Shown piece after piece: positions 1 to 7,093 of a stretch of DNA of 13,425 bases. Below the pieces are notes generated by a model that saw only the letters and a list, made by a program, of their open reading frames with translations, was not told the DNA's origin and did not search any database. Position 1 is the stretch's first letter. Each line of letters starts with the position of its first letter. The translations under genes and the position numbers were made by a program. This DNA comes from Actinomycetes bacterium (GTDB lineage Bacteria > Actinomycetota > Actinomycetes > S36-B12 > GCA-2699445), in assembly GCA_022600255.1 (NCBI GenBank), contig JAHZKU010000243.1, forward strand, positions 1-13,425. Reading direction: 5' to 3'.

Positions 1-25
1 ACATCGAACTGGCAAACTAATCTGC

Positions 26-841
26 ATGGCAGAAGCAGGTTCCCCCACCATCCGGTCATTTGTGGCGCTGGGCGACTCCTTCACCGAGGGACTCGACGAC
101 CTGCGGCCGGATGGCACCTTCCGGGGATGGGCTGACCTGCTGGCCGGGGAATTGGCCGCCGCACTGCCTGAACCGACCCACTTCCGCTACGCCAATCTGG
201 CCGTGCGGGGCAAGAAGATGCCTCAGATCGTGGATGAACAAGTGCCTAGGGCGCTATCCCTGCATCCGGACTTGGTCTCGTTCGTCGGCGGCGTTAATGA
301 TGTCCTGCGGCCCACATTCAGCATCGAGGAGTTCACCGAACAACTCAATACGTCGGTCGCAGCGTTCCGGGCCGCCGGAATCGAAGTCCTGCTCCTGATC
401 GGCGCCAATCCGGCAGCCAGCGCGAATCGGATGATCGGCATGATGTCCGGGCGCCTGAGCGCGCTGAACGCCGCCGTCGCCGCTGCGGCCCAGGAACACG
501 ACTGCTTCGCCGCCGACCTGACCCATGTCTCGCTCTTTGAGGATTCCCGACTCTGGGCCGCCGACCGATTGCACTTGTCGACGCTCGGACACCTGCGGAT
601 TTCGGGGGCGTTTGGGCAGGCCTTGGGGTTGAATGATGACGCCTGGCAAGAACCCCTCCCCAGCTGCGGATCTCCGTCCCTACCCGAACGGGCCACAAAC
701 AACGCAGTGTGGGTCGGCAAATACTTGGCTCCGTGGTTTGCCCGCCGGTTGATGGGCCGCTCCTCCGGTGATGGGCGTGTGGCCAAACTGCCCCAGTTCA
801 CCCAGATCACACCTGAGTCGTCGGCTGTCCCTAGCGGCTAG
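26..841 (+). CDS. SGNH/GDSL-family hydrolase (small esterase/lipase-like)
   Basis: A 271-residue protein with all SGNH blocks. Block I is GDSFTEG with the nucleophile Ser18. The block II glycine is Gly62 (NLAVRG). Block III is GGVND with Asn91. Block V is DRLHLSTLGH, with Asp180 and His183 completing the triad. The C-terminal tail (about 228-252, YLAPWFARRLMGRSSGDGR) is typical of actinobacterial members of this family. There is no signal peptide, so it is probably cytosolic and hydrolyses an ester or acyl group; the substrate cannot be told. The ATG at 26 puts the catalytic block about 11 residues in, as is usual for the family. No clear Shine-Dalgarno site is visible, and the frame stays open to the left edge, so a start outside the window cannot be fully excluded. 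It converges on the photolyase-like gene 46 bases downstream. Family call is secure; function is unknown. Confidence 0.9.
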   Translation: MAEAGSPTIRSFVALGDSFTEGLDDLRPDGTFRGWADLLAGELAAALPEPTHFRYANLAVRGKKMPQIVDEQVPRALSLHPDLVSFVGGVNDVLRPTFSIEEFTEQLNTSVAAFRAAGIEVLLLIGANPAASANRMIGMMSGRLSALNAAVAAAAQEHDCFAADLTHVSLFEDSRLWAADRLHLSTLGHLRISGAFGQALGLNDDAWQEPLPSCGSPSLPERATNNAVWVGKYLAPWFARRLMGRSSGDGRVAKLPQFTQITPESSAVPSG

Positions 842-887
842 GAGCGCCCCAGGCGTGACGGCACGGAAGCCTAGGACCGGAGAACGC

Positions 888-2387
888 TCAATCGCATGAT
901 TGGGTCGCCCGCCACGCCGAGGCCGCTGCTTGCAGCCGTTCTCGCCGCGTCGGGGCCATTCGGTCCAGATTACCGAGCATGGCCGCTGTGCGCGGATTCT
1001 TGGCAAACAGCGGCCGGTTGTCGGCCACAAACGACCAATAAAGACCGTCCCACGCGTCGCACCAATCACCGGCGGGATACCTACTCATCTTGCGAATGTA
1101 GTTAGAGCCCGCCACGTAGGGCTTCGTCGTCATCAAGCCACCATCAGCAAACTGGGACATGCCGTAGACGTTCGGAACCATGACCCAGTCGTACGCATCC
1201 AGAAACTGCGCCATGAACCATCGATACACCTCGTCAGGGTTGGTCCTGATCAGGCACATGATGTTGCCCAGCACCATGAGCCGCTCGATGTGGTGGGCGT
1301 ATCCGTTCGTGGTGAGCTTTTTCAGTACGTCATCCACTGGTGGGAGTCCGGTGTCGTTACCCCAAATCGAGGCCGGTAGCGGTTGATCGTGCTGCAGCAC
1401 GTTAGCGGTGCGCTGCTGGGTCCCGAACTCCACATAGACCGCCCGGACGTACTCCCGCCACCCAATAACCTGTCGTAGAAAACCCTCCAGGCTGGCAATG
1501 GGGGCGGTGCTTCGGGCATCCCGCTCCATCACGGCGTCGATCACCTGAGTTGGGGTCAGCAAGCCGAGGTTCAAGAGCACCGAGAGACCGCTGTGTTGCA
1601 GGAGTGGAGCCGACCCGTCCAACGCATCCTCGTAGGGGCCAAAGTCATCAAACCGATGTTCCAGGAAGTCCGCCAGCCACAAGCGGGCCTCCGAATGATT
1701 GGTCGGCCACCAGAAGTCGGCGGTGCTGCCGGGGTTGTCGGGGAATCGCGAGTCAACCCATTCCTGTGCGGCTCGGACCTGAGGATCTGCGCCGAACCGA
1801 ACGAATGCGGGTGGCTGATAGTCCCGAGGGAGCTTCCGGCGATTCTCGGTGTCGAAACTCCAGCGTCCACCCAGCGGGCCGCCGTCCCCGTCCAACAATA
1901 GCCCCAACTGTTGACGCTGATGGCGGTAGAACGTCGCCATTCGTGGGGGCCGATCTCGATCACCGAACTGACGCTGCACCTCATCGCGCGACAGCAGCCA
2001 GCCGGGGCTGCTGAGGATCTCGAAGTCGACCTTGGGGAACTGCTCCGCCTGGGCGTGCAGGCGTCGCTCCACTAGGTAATCGCAGGGGTCAAACACCACC
2101 ACGCGATCCGACTCGGCAAAGACCTCCGAGACGCCTTCAGTCGAAGCCTGGTCCACGTCGAAACAGAAGTAGTCCACGCGGGTGGGCGAAGTCCGTCGGA
2201 GTTCGGCTGCGTACCGCTGCATGCTGGCGCGGTGCAGAACGAGCTTCTGCTTGTGGAAAGGCAATGGGTAGCGCTCGTCGGTACCGAAGAAGAGTGGGTC
2301 TTCCAGGAGGACGGTGCGGTCGCGCTCGGGCAACTGGGCTGGCTCGAAGAGTTGGTGCGGATACAACAGCAGGGTTACGCCCGTCAC
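888..2387 (-). CDS. Photolyase/cryptochrome-related flavoprotein (FeS-BCP / DPRP family) lacking most Fe-S ligands
   Basis: A 499-residue protein of the deoxyribodipyrimidine-photolyase-related family, the branch that includes the bacterial (6-4) photolyase PhrB. The N-terminal Rossmann-like antenna domain starts at MTGVTLLLYPHQLF. The C-terminal helical FAD domain carries the family blocks GWREYVRAVY (309-318), YAHHIERLMVLGN (363-375, His365/His366) and PNVYGMSQFADGG (405-417), then TKPY with Tyr424. Family members use light to reverse (6-4) photoproducts or act as photoreceptors. In PhrB, as I recall its numbering, Cys350, 438, 441 and 454 bind a [4Fe-4S] cluster. Here the matching positions appear to be Pro350, Pro438 and Asp441; only Cys443, before GLYW, could match the fourth, and the loop is about ten residues shorter. 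Trp342 and Trp390 of the electron-transfer chain look conserved. The start is GTG at 2387: an in-frame TAG lies four codons upstream, so the choice is tight. No good Shine-Dalgarno site is seen. Confidence 0.92.
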   Translation of the reverse strand: MTGVTLLLYPHQLFEPAQLPERDRTVLLEDPLFFGTDERYPLPFHKQKLVLHRASMQRYAAELRRTSPTRVDYFCFDVDQASTEGVSEVFAESDRVVVFDPCDYLVERRLHAQAEQFPKVDFEILSSPGWLLSRDEVQRQFGDRDRPPRMATFYRHQRQQLGLLLDGDGGPLGGRWSFDTENRRKLPRDYQPPAFVRFGADPQVRAAQEWVDSRFPDNPGSTADFWWPTNHSEARLWLADFLEHRFDDFGPYEDALDGSAPLLQHSGLSVLLNLGLLTPTQVIDAVMERDARSTAPIASLEGFLRQVIGWREYVRAVYVEFGTQQRTANVLQHDQPLPASIWGNDTGLPPVDDVLKKLTTNGYAHHIERLMVLGNIMCLIRTNPDEVYRWFMAQFLDAYDWVMVPNVYGMSQFADGGLMTTKPYVAGSNYIRKMSRYPAGDWCDAWDGLYWSFVADNRPLFAKNPRTAAMLGNLDRMAPTRRERLQAAASAWRATQSCD

Positions 2388-2705
2388 CAGACCAGGCTAG
2401 CGAATCGGCCCGTCGGAGCGGGCCATAACTGATGCGCAGCACCTCATCCCCGACTCTGTCAGCCGCCTTCTCTTGGCCGAGCCCTCGTTGAGGGAGCGCT
2501 ATGGGACGCGGCAGAACACTAGATCGCGAGGCAACGGCAGACTGGTCGAGACCTACTCCACAGCCCTGAGTATGGGGATGGCGTGAGTCGTGAGCCCGCG
2601 CCGGACAGCAGCGCCAAGACGGGTTGATGCCGCTGCCTTACAGACGTCAATTCCCTGATCACGCGACGGAGTGTCAACATCAGGCGAAGTACTTCAGCTA
2701 CAGAG
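2388..2705. other. Intergenic region without a convincing gene
   Basis: The stretch lies between the start of the photolyase-like gene and the 3' end of tRNA-Arg. Only frames of about 20 codons open with ATG (for example at 2432), and none has a ribosome binding site. It holds a few dyads: a 6-bp stem at 2407-2424, a 5-bp stem with a GTT loop at 2482-2494, and a 10-bp palindrome GAAGTACTTC at 2686-2695 just past the tRNA end. The photolyase promoter must lie in its left part, but no clean -10/-35 pair stands out. Confidence 0.6.
2407..2424. promoter_or_regulatory. Inverted repeat upstream of the photolyase-like gene
   Basis: GGCCCG, six bases, CGGGCC: a perfect 6-bp dyad centred about 28 bases upstream of the GTG start at 2387. 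Its position would suit an operator or a 5'-leader hairpin. The assignment is inference from position only; GC-rich 6-bp dyads are common by chance in this genome type. Confidence 0.25.
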
Positions 2706-2778
2706 CGCGCCCGGAGAGATTCGAACTCCCAACCTTCTGATCCGTAGTCAGATGCTCTATCCGTTGAGCTACGGGCGC
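2706..2778 (-). tRNA. tRNA-Arg (anticodon ACG)
   Basis: The minus strand folds into a 73-nt cloverleaf. The acceptor stem is GCGCCCG/CGGGCGC. The D arm is GCTC...GAGC. The anticodon stem TCTGA/TCAGA encloses loop CTACGGA, giving anticodon ACG (read as ICG; decodes CGU, CGC, CGA). The T arm is GGGAG TTCGAAT CTCTC. The discriminator base is G. The CCA end is not encoded (CTC follows), so it must be added after transcription. Confidence 0.96.
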
Positions 2779-3162
2779 TGATTAACCTGCATCAGTGTAC
2801 CCAGCCAAGGTCGTCAGCAGCAAAGCGACGACCTGTTCTGGTGAGGAGCCACTCGGACTCGGGGCGTGGGAAACACGGCGGCGGGGATAGCCAAGCACTC
2901 GAATCCGATGGCATTGGCTGGCCGCCACATGATGACCCCCGTTCAGGAGCGGCCTCAAGAGCGCTCGGGTGCGAGTAAAGGACCGCACACCAGAACGCGG
3001 TTACCCCTGTTGCACGACAGCGTCGGCCTGCGCAGACAACCGTTGGGCCTGAATCCGAGCACCCGCTTCGGTTCGGCGCTTAGGTTGGGCCCGACCCGCC
3101 GACGGACGCCGCGACCCGGTGACCAGTCCTACCCGATCGCCCCCGGTACCGTCGGTCACGGG

Positions 3163-3174
3163 AGCGCTAGCGCT
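3163..3174. repeat. 12-bp perfect palindrome AGCGCTAGCGCT
   Basis: Two copies of the self-complementary hexamer AGCGCT in tandem make both a direct and an inverted repeat. It sits about 136 bases upstream of the FAD oxidoreductase ATG, close behind a second palindrome (CGGTACCG, 3144-3151). A regulator-binding site is possible but not shown. Confidence 0.3.
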
Positions 3175-3296
3175 GCGTCCACAAGTTCTGGGCTTCGCGA
3201 CTCCCCAACCAGGAACCTGCGACTGAATGGGCCTGGTCCGCAAGACCAGCGCAGGGTCAGGGTTCCCGACGCTACCGTGGTCGTACGGGGACAGAC

Positions 3297-3301
3297 GAAG
3301 G
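3297..3301 (+). promoter_or_regulatory. Ribosome binding site deciding the FAD oxidoreductase start
   Basis: GAAGG, followed by 8 bases and ATG at 3310. This supports the start at 3310 over the far-upstream GTG at 2866, which has no comparable site. Confidence 0.65.
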
Positions 3302-3309
3302 TAGCAAAG

Positions 3310-4719
3310 ATGCAGATAGATGCGACCCTATTCGCCACCCTGGCCGATGCAGTAAACGGTGGGGTGCATCAGCCCGGCAGCGTTGAGTACGCCACAAGAA
3401 TGAGCAGCATCATCATGGCGGACTCGGCTATGCGGCAGCCAGCGGTGATCGTGACGCCGGAGGACGAAAACGACATTGCCGCAGTGTTGAAGCTGGCTGC
3501 TCAGGCCGGTGTTGCAGTGGTAGTGCGTGGCGGCAGCCACAGCGCCTTCTGCACGGCCGACGACGCAATCCTGATTGACACATCGGTGCATATGAAGACC
3601 GCCGAAGTCATGGGCGAACGCGTCCGAGTTGGTGCCGGCGCCACGATGGGCGCCATCCTGGCTGCCCTCGCCCCTGTGGACCGCGTGATCCCGATCGGTG
3701 CCGCACCGAGCCCGGGAATGGGGCTGGCGCTGCAGGGCGGAGTTGGCGAAATCGGGCGACACTTCGGGCTCACCCTGGATCATCTTGTCAGCGCCCGCGT
3801 GGTCCTGACCTCTGGGGAGGTTGTTGTGGTCGATGACACCTCCGTTGGGGAGCTAGCCGACCTTTGGTGGGCCCTCCGGGGCGCGGGACCCAACTTCGGT
3901 GTCGTTACCCAGGCGGATTTTCGCACACATCTCTTACCGCAGATCACCACGAATCGGTTTGTGCTGGACGTCCCTGACTTGGCGCCCTTCTTGGCCATGG
4001 CGCGCATCTTGCCCAGGACTGTTTCCATGTCCATGCTGCTGAACGGAGATCCGACTGGGGAGCCGCGCCTGCTCATCATGCTGATGAACTCCGGCGCGCC
4101 ACGTGAGGTCTTCCAGGATCACGTGACCCAAGTCCAGCACCTCATCACGCAAGCCGGGGCCACACTACACTTCGGCGTCCAAGAGGTGGGGCCCTACCAA
4201 GATCAACCCCCGTTTGCGGCCACCGATAGTGCCGGGAACACGCCGCCACCCGAAGCGGACGATGCGCCGATTTCCGAGCGCGTCTTTCCCTATTCCAGAT
4301 CGGGATTCCTCCCGGCCGATGCCGATCTTGCCACGGTTGCGGTGCTGCTCGGCCAGGCCTTCGCCGCCGCCCCGAATCCGATGTGTCGAATCGACATTCA
4401 GCACATCGGTGGGGCCGTGGGCGACGTGGAGTCCAACGAAACCGCGTTCTGGAACCGGGATGCTGAATGGAGCGTGACCATCACAGGGGCGTGGTTTGGC
4501 CCCGACTCCCAACGAGAGGCCTGCACCGATTGGGCAGATGAGACTGCGGCAGCGCTGCGCCCGCACTTCCACGGCGGCTACGTGGTTGAGGCCCGACCCG
4601 ATCACCCGAGCATGGCCGAACAGGTGCGCAGCGCATTCGGCGAAAACTTGCCGCGACTACAAGCCCTCAAGCGTCAGTTCGACCCCACGAACACCTTGCG
4701 CGGCTACTACGTGTTGTGA
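3310..4719 (+). CDS. FAD-binding oxidoreductase, berberine bridge enzyme-like (PCMH-type FAD domain + BBE C-terminus)
   Basis: A 469-residue flavoprotein. The FAD-binding PCMH fold runs from about residue 42 (QPAVIVTPEDENDIAAVL) to about 210. RGGSHS holds His77 at the site of the 8-alpha-histidyl FAD bond. The second FAD segment is GMGLALQGGVGEIGRHFGLTLDHL (about 136-159). In bicovalent members a cysteine precedes this segment; here the sequence is IGAAPSPGMG, so linkage by His77 alone is expected. The C-terminus (LKRQFDPTNTLRGYYVL) is the usual BBE-domain ending. Such enzymes oxidise alcohols, sugars or secondary metabolites and pass electrons to O2 or another acceptor; the substrate cannot be inferred. 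There is no signal peptide. The ATG at 3310 is chosen for its GAAGG site and because the family begins here; the frame is open back to 2842. It converges on the secreted SGNH gene and stands alone. Confidence 0.88.
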   Translation: MQIDATLFATLADAVNGGVHQPGSVEYATRMSSIIMADSAMRQPAVIVTPEDENDIAAVLKLAAQAGVAVVVRGGSHSAFCTADDAILIDTSVHMKTAEVMGERVRVGAGATMGAILAALAPVDRVIPIGAAPSPGMGLALQGGVGEIGRHFGLTLDHLVSARVVLTSGEVVVVDDTSVGELADLWWALRGAGPNFGVVTQADFRTHLLPQITTNRFVLDVPDLAPFLAMARILPRTVSMSMLLNGDPTGEPRLLIMLMNSGAPREVFQDHVTQVQHLITQAGATLHFGVQEVGPYQDQPPFAATDSAGNTPPPEADDAPISERVFPYSRSGFLPADADLATVAVLLGQAFAAAPNPMCRIDIQHIGGAVGDVESNETAFWNRDAEWSVTITGAWFGPDSQREACTDWADETAAALRPHFHGGYVVEARPDHPSMAEQVRSAFGENLPRLQALKRQFDPTNTLRGYYVL

Positions 4720-4898
4720 CAAGTGGGCCACCGGACTAACGATCAGGCCGTCGCGCGGGCCCCGCTTTGTCCTCCGTGTTTTTGCCGTTTCTGCCGCTAC
4801 CACCGGGGATACCGCCCTGTTCTTCCTGACGTCGCCATGACCGGTCACCCGGGGATCCTCACCTGTCCTTGGCTGCCTGTGGCAATTCCTCATCCGGG

Positions 4899-4914
4899 GC
4901 TGAGGTCGCTCAGC
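4899..4914. terminator. Possible bidirectional terminator hairpin
   Basis: GCTGAG, loop GTCG, CTCAGC: a perfect 6-bp stem with a 4-base loop between two convergent genes (stops at 4719 and 5007). There is no clear U tract on either side, so a Rho-independent role is only suggested by position. The rest of the 287-base gap shows no gene. Confidence 0.35.
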
Positions 4915-5006
4915 ACGTCAACGCTAAATCGCGCGGCCGTGGACGATCACACCCCGCGTCGATTGCGAAGACCACAGACTTGGCGAAGTCGACCGGAAGG
5001 TCGGAC

Positions 5007-6797
5007 TCAGCCGAGCCCGCCATCTGGCACCACGTTGGTGGATGATTTGGAGACCGGAATCCCCGAGATTTTCTTACCCTGCTTGCCGAGCATCTTGGCG
5101 TATTGCTGCTGCCCAATAGCGTTGGGATGCAGCGCTGCCCCTGGGTTGCCGGGGTTGTTGGCCGGGTTTAGCACCGTCGCAAGCCCGTATTCCCAGGGTT
5201 CTGGGGCACACAGACCCGAGCCACGGGACGCTTCATACATCTGATCGGCGACGGTCCACCCGTAGCGCTGGCCGTTTCGCTCGATAAGAGGCAGGATTCC
5301 GTCACCTTGCGGGGTGATCGTGGCCGGACTCGGGGTCTGCAACGGTGGGCTGTACTGGGTCGGCAGCGTGATCGTCTCGCCGGACTTGCCCAAGTACATC
5401 TGCTCGAGAGCCCAGGTGTTGTCAATCTGGTTCATGGGGGACTCCCCATTGGTTAACGAACAGGGAGCCAACGCACCGTTCTCTTTGGTGGTTGTCAGGT
5501 CGGGATACATGGCGTGGATGACACTCTTGTTCTTTTTGACCGTGATTGGAGTGGTCTTGGTCGGCTTGTCCGCGATGACATTGTTGTCCAACTTGTTCGT
5601 TTTGCAGGCCTTCCCGCCGCTGTCACCGGAGGATTTGAGGCACCGCGACATCTTCGTGTAGGACTTCTTCAGCCGTACCAAGTTGGCATCGGTGATCTGC
5701 CACAGCGCCTGCGTACCCGTGGCATCAAAGAAGGGCACCTCGGAGTAGCAGTTCTTACCCTGGAGGCCATCCTCGATCTTGCAGGCCACCGCGACGGTTC
5801 CCAAGCCTGCGTCATTACCGCCCACACTCAGATAAAGCGCGTCCAAGGCGGCTCCGCGGGTAACTCCGTTCACCTGCTCAACTTGGGCTGGCTGGTTCGT
5901 CGTTGGTGGCGCGCCGCCGTCAAACGGAATTTGACGCTGAGGGTACAGAATCCCCCCAGAGGGGTATTTCCCGTTCAAGGTTTGGATGAAGCCTTCGCGC
6001 ACCTCGGCACCGCCGCAGGCCACGTCCACCAGCGTGACGTTGCTGCGCTTGTCGGCGCTTTCCAATGCCTGGGCCCCGCGCACAAACCCACCCCAACGGC
6101 TGCGGTTGCATGGGCCGAAGTCCCACCCAACCTGGCGGGGGGTGGTTTTGATATCAGGATTGGTGAATGGGGGGATGCTCACACCGGAGGCATACGAATC
6201 ACCCATGATCGCCATCAGCACGTTCTTCACTCGAATGTGCGAGGCCACAGTCTCGCTGCGCCCCTTGGCATCAGTGACCTGCAACTCCAACGCGTGCCGC
6301 CCCTCAGGGAGTTTCACGGACTTCTTCTTGGCGCAGTTCAGGTTCTTGCGGCGGTAGGTCTTGCCGTCTGCGGTGATCTTCCAGTCACACTTCAGCTTGC
6401 CTTTCCCAGAACTCTTCGACGCATCCAGCTTCACCTGGAACTTTCCGTTCTTCGGAAACTTGCCGTAGACCGCGTTGCCGGCCGCTTTGTATCGACTGAG
6501 TTGTTTGAGCGGCTTGTCGGTGATGCCATCAGGGCCTTTGATGTAGCTCCCACCTTGGAAGTAGTCCGGCGAGTTTGGGTCTTGGGTTGGGACAAAGGTT
6601 TTCTTGTCCTTCATAAAGGTGGGCATGGTCCAATCCCACGTAGCCTTCACCTTGTTGCTCTTCTTGGCTTGTTGCCGCACCGATCCTGCTGCGTCCGGGG
6701 CTGGGTCCTCAGATTCCGCGGACGCCAAGCCTGGTGCCGCGACCACGGTGGAGAGGGCCAGCAGCCCAGCCAGTGATCCGCTGATGGTCCGTCTCAT
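5007..6797 (-). CDS. Secreted SGNH/GDSL esterase with N-terminal Ig/PKD-like module
   Basis: A 596-residue exported protein. Residues 1-27 form a Sec signal peptide (MRRT, hydrophobic core, cleavage expected after ASA27). Residues about 115-193 resemble a PKD/Ig-like fold (LDASKS ... CDWKITADGKTY ... GRHALELQVTDAKGRS), with Cys137 and Cys155 as a possible disulfide. The SGNH domain starts at 195: MGDSYASG with nucleophile Ser201, CGG near 262, GGND with Asn328, and LHPNAIG with His557. No Asp sits three residues before the His, so a Ser-His dyad, as in the Streptomyces scabies esterase type, is likely. Many cysteines fit an oxidising, extracytoplasmic location. It probably cleaves lipid or polymer esters outside the cell. 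The ATG at 6797 follows GGAGG at 6807-6811 with 9 bases between. The mature N-terminus is unusually Lys-rich. The nearest gene upstream on the same strand ends about 300 bases away, so it is probably transcribed separately. Confidence 0.9.
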   Translation of the reverse strand: MRRTISGSLAGLLALSTVVAAPGLASAESEDPAPDAAGSVRQQAKKSNKVKATWDWTMPTFMKDKKTFVPTQDPNSPDYFQGGSYIKGPDGITDKPLKQLSRYKAAGNAVYGKFPKNGKFQVKLDASKSSGKGKLKCDWKITADGKTYRRKNLNCAKKKSVKLPEGRHALELQVTDAKGRSETVASHIRVKNVLMAIMGDSYASGVSIPPFTNPDIKTTPRQVGWDFGPCNRSRWGGFVRGAQALESADKRSNVTLVDVACGGAEVREGFIQTLNGKYPSGGILYPQRQIPFDGGAPPTTNQPAQVEQVNGVTRGAALDALYLSVGGNDAGLGTVAVACKIEDGLQGKNCYSEVPFFDATGTQALWQITDANLVRLKKSYTKMSRCLKSSGDSGGKACKTNKLDNNVIADKPTKTTPITVKKNKSVIHAMYPDLTTTKENGALAPCSLTNGESPMNQIDNTWALEQMYLGKSGETITLPTQYSPPLQTPSPATITPQGDGILPLIERNGQRYGWTVADQMYEASRGSGLCAPEPWEYGLATVLNPANNPGNPGAALHPNAIGQQQYAKMLGKQGKKISGIPVSKSSTNVVPDGGLG

Positions 6798-6806
6798 AGC
6801 CGTGGG

Positions 6807-6811
6807 CCTCC
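6807..6811 (-). promoter_or_regulatory. Ribosome binding site of the secreted SGNH esterase
   Basis: GGAGG on the minus strand, 9 bases before the ATG at 6797. It confirms the start that yields the complete signal peptide. Confidence 0.7.
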
Positions 6812-7009
6812 GTCAGATTGCGCAGCGAGTGGCTCGAACCTATCTCAGGGAAAGCGGCGTTTGCATGACGAATGAGGACCTGCTGCCAAGCCCAGGTTGT
6901 TCGTGGGATGAGAACACGCGCCCGGGAGGGACCGACCGGTGTGCTGGGACTCTGCTGACAGGTTAGGAGCAGCGCGGGTGTCCTCGCGCGTTGACCAAGC
7001 TTAGTCGGC

Positions 7010-7026
7010 TCTAGGCCACGCCTAGA
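7010..7026. terminator. Perfect 7-bp inverted repeat (terminator or operator candidate)
   Basis: TCTAGGC, CAC, GCCTAGA. It lies 68 bases past the stop of the Abhydrolase_9 gene and about 210 bases upstream of the secreted esterase start, both on the minus strand. It could end the first transcript or bind a regulator of the second. No U tract follows, and the 3-base loop is tight, so a protein-binding dyad is at least as likely. The rest of the 296-base gap 6798-7093 holds no gene I can support. Confidence 0.35.
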
Positions 7027-7093
7027 CTCCAGTCCCTCGCGACTCCAGCCTTCCGTGGAATGGGGTGCGCTCGATGAACGCCGCACCGGACCG

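Larger units (their letters stand above)
2779..3309. other. Intergenic region before the FAD oxidoreductase
   Basis: The 531 bases lie between tRNA-Arg (transcribed leftward) and the FAD oxidoreductase (rightward), so both promoters should be here. The oxidoreductase frame stays open leftward to a TGA at 2842-2844, but the implied residues (rich in Arg, Pro, Ser, Thr, Gly) match no domain and precede the normal family start. I treat it as non-coding. It contains two perfect palindromes, CGGTACCG at 3144-3151 and AGCGCTAGCGCT at 3163-3174, about 140-165 bases before the start codon. Confidence 0.6.

Noticed and set aside
888..2387. Frameshifted or broken photolyase
   Set aside because: The missing cysteines could suggest decay, but the frame is intact at full length with all other conserved blocks in register.
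2866..3309. N-terminal 148-residue extension of the FAD oxidoreductase
   Set aside because: Composition is unlike protein, no family match, and the ATG at 3310 has a good ribosome binding site.
5514..6776. A 420-codon open frame on the plus strand opposite the secreted SGNH esterase
   Set aside because: It has no recognisable domain and overlaps a gene with signal peptide, ribosome binding site and full catalytic motifs on the other strand; it is a high-GC antisense shadow.
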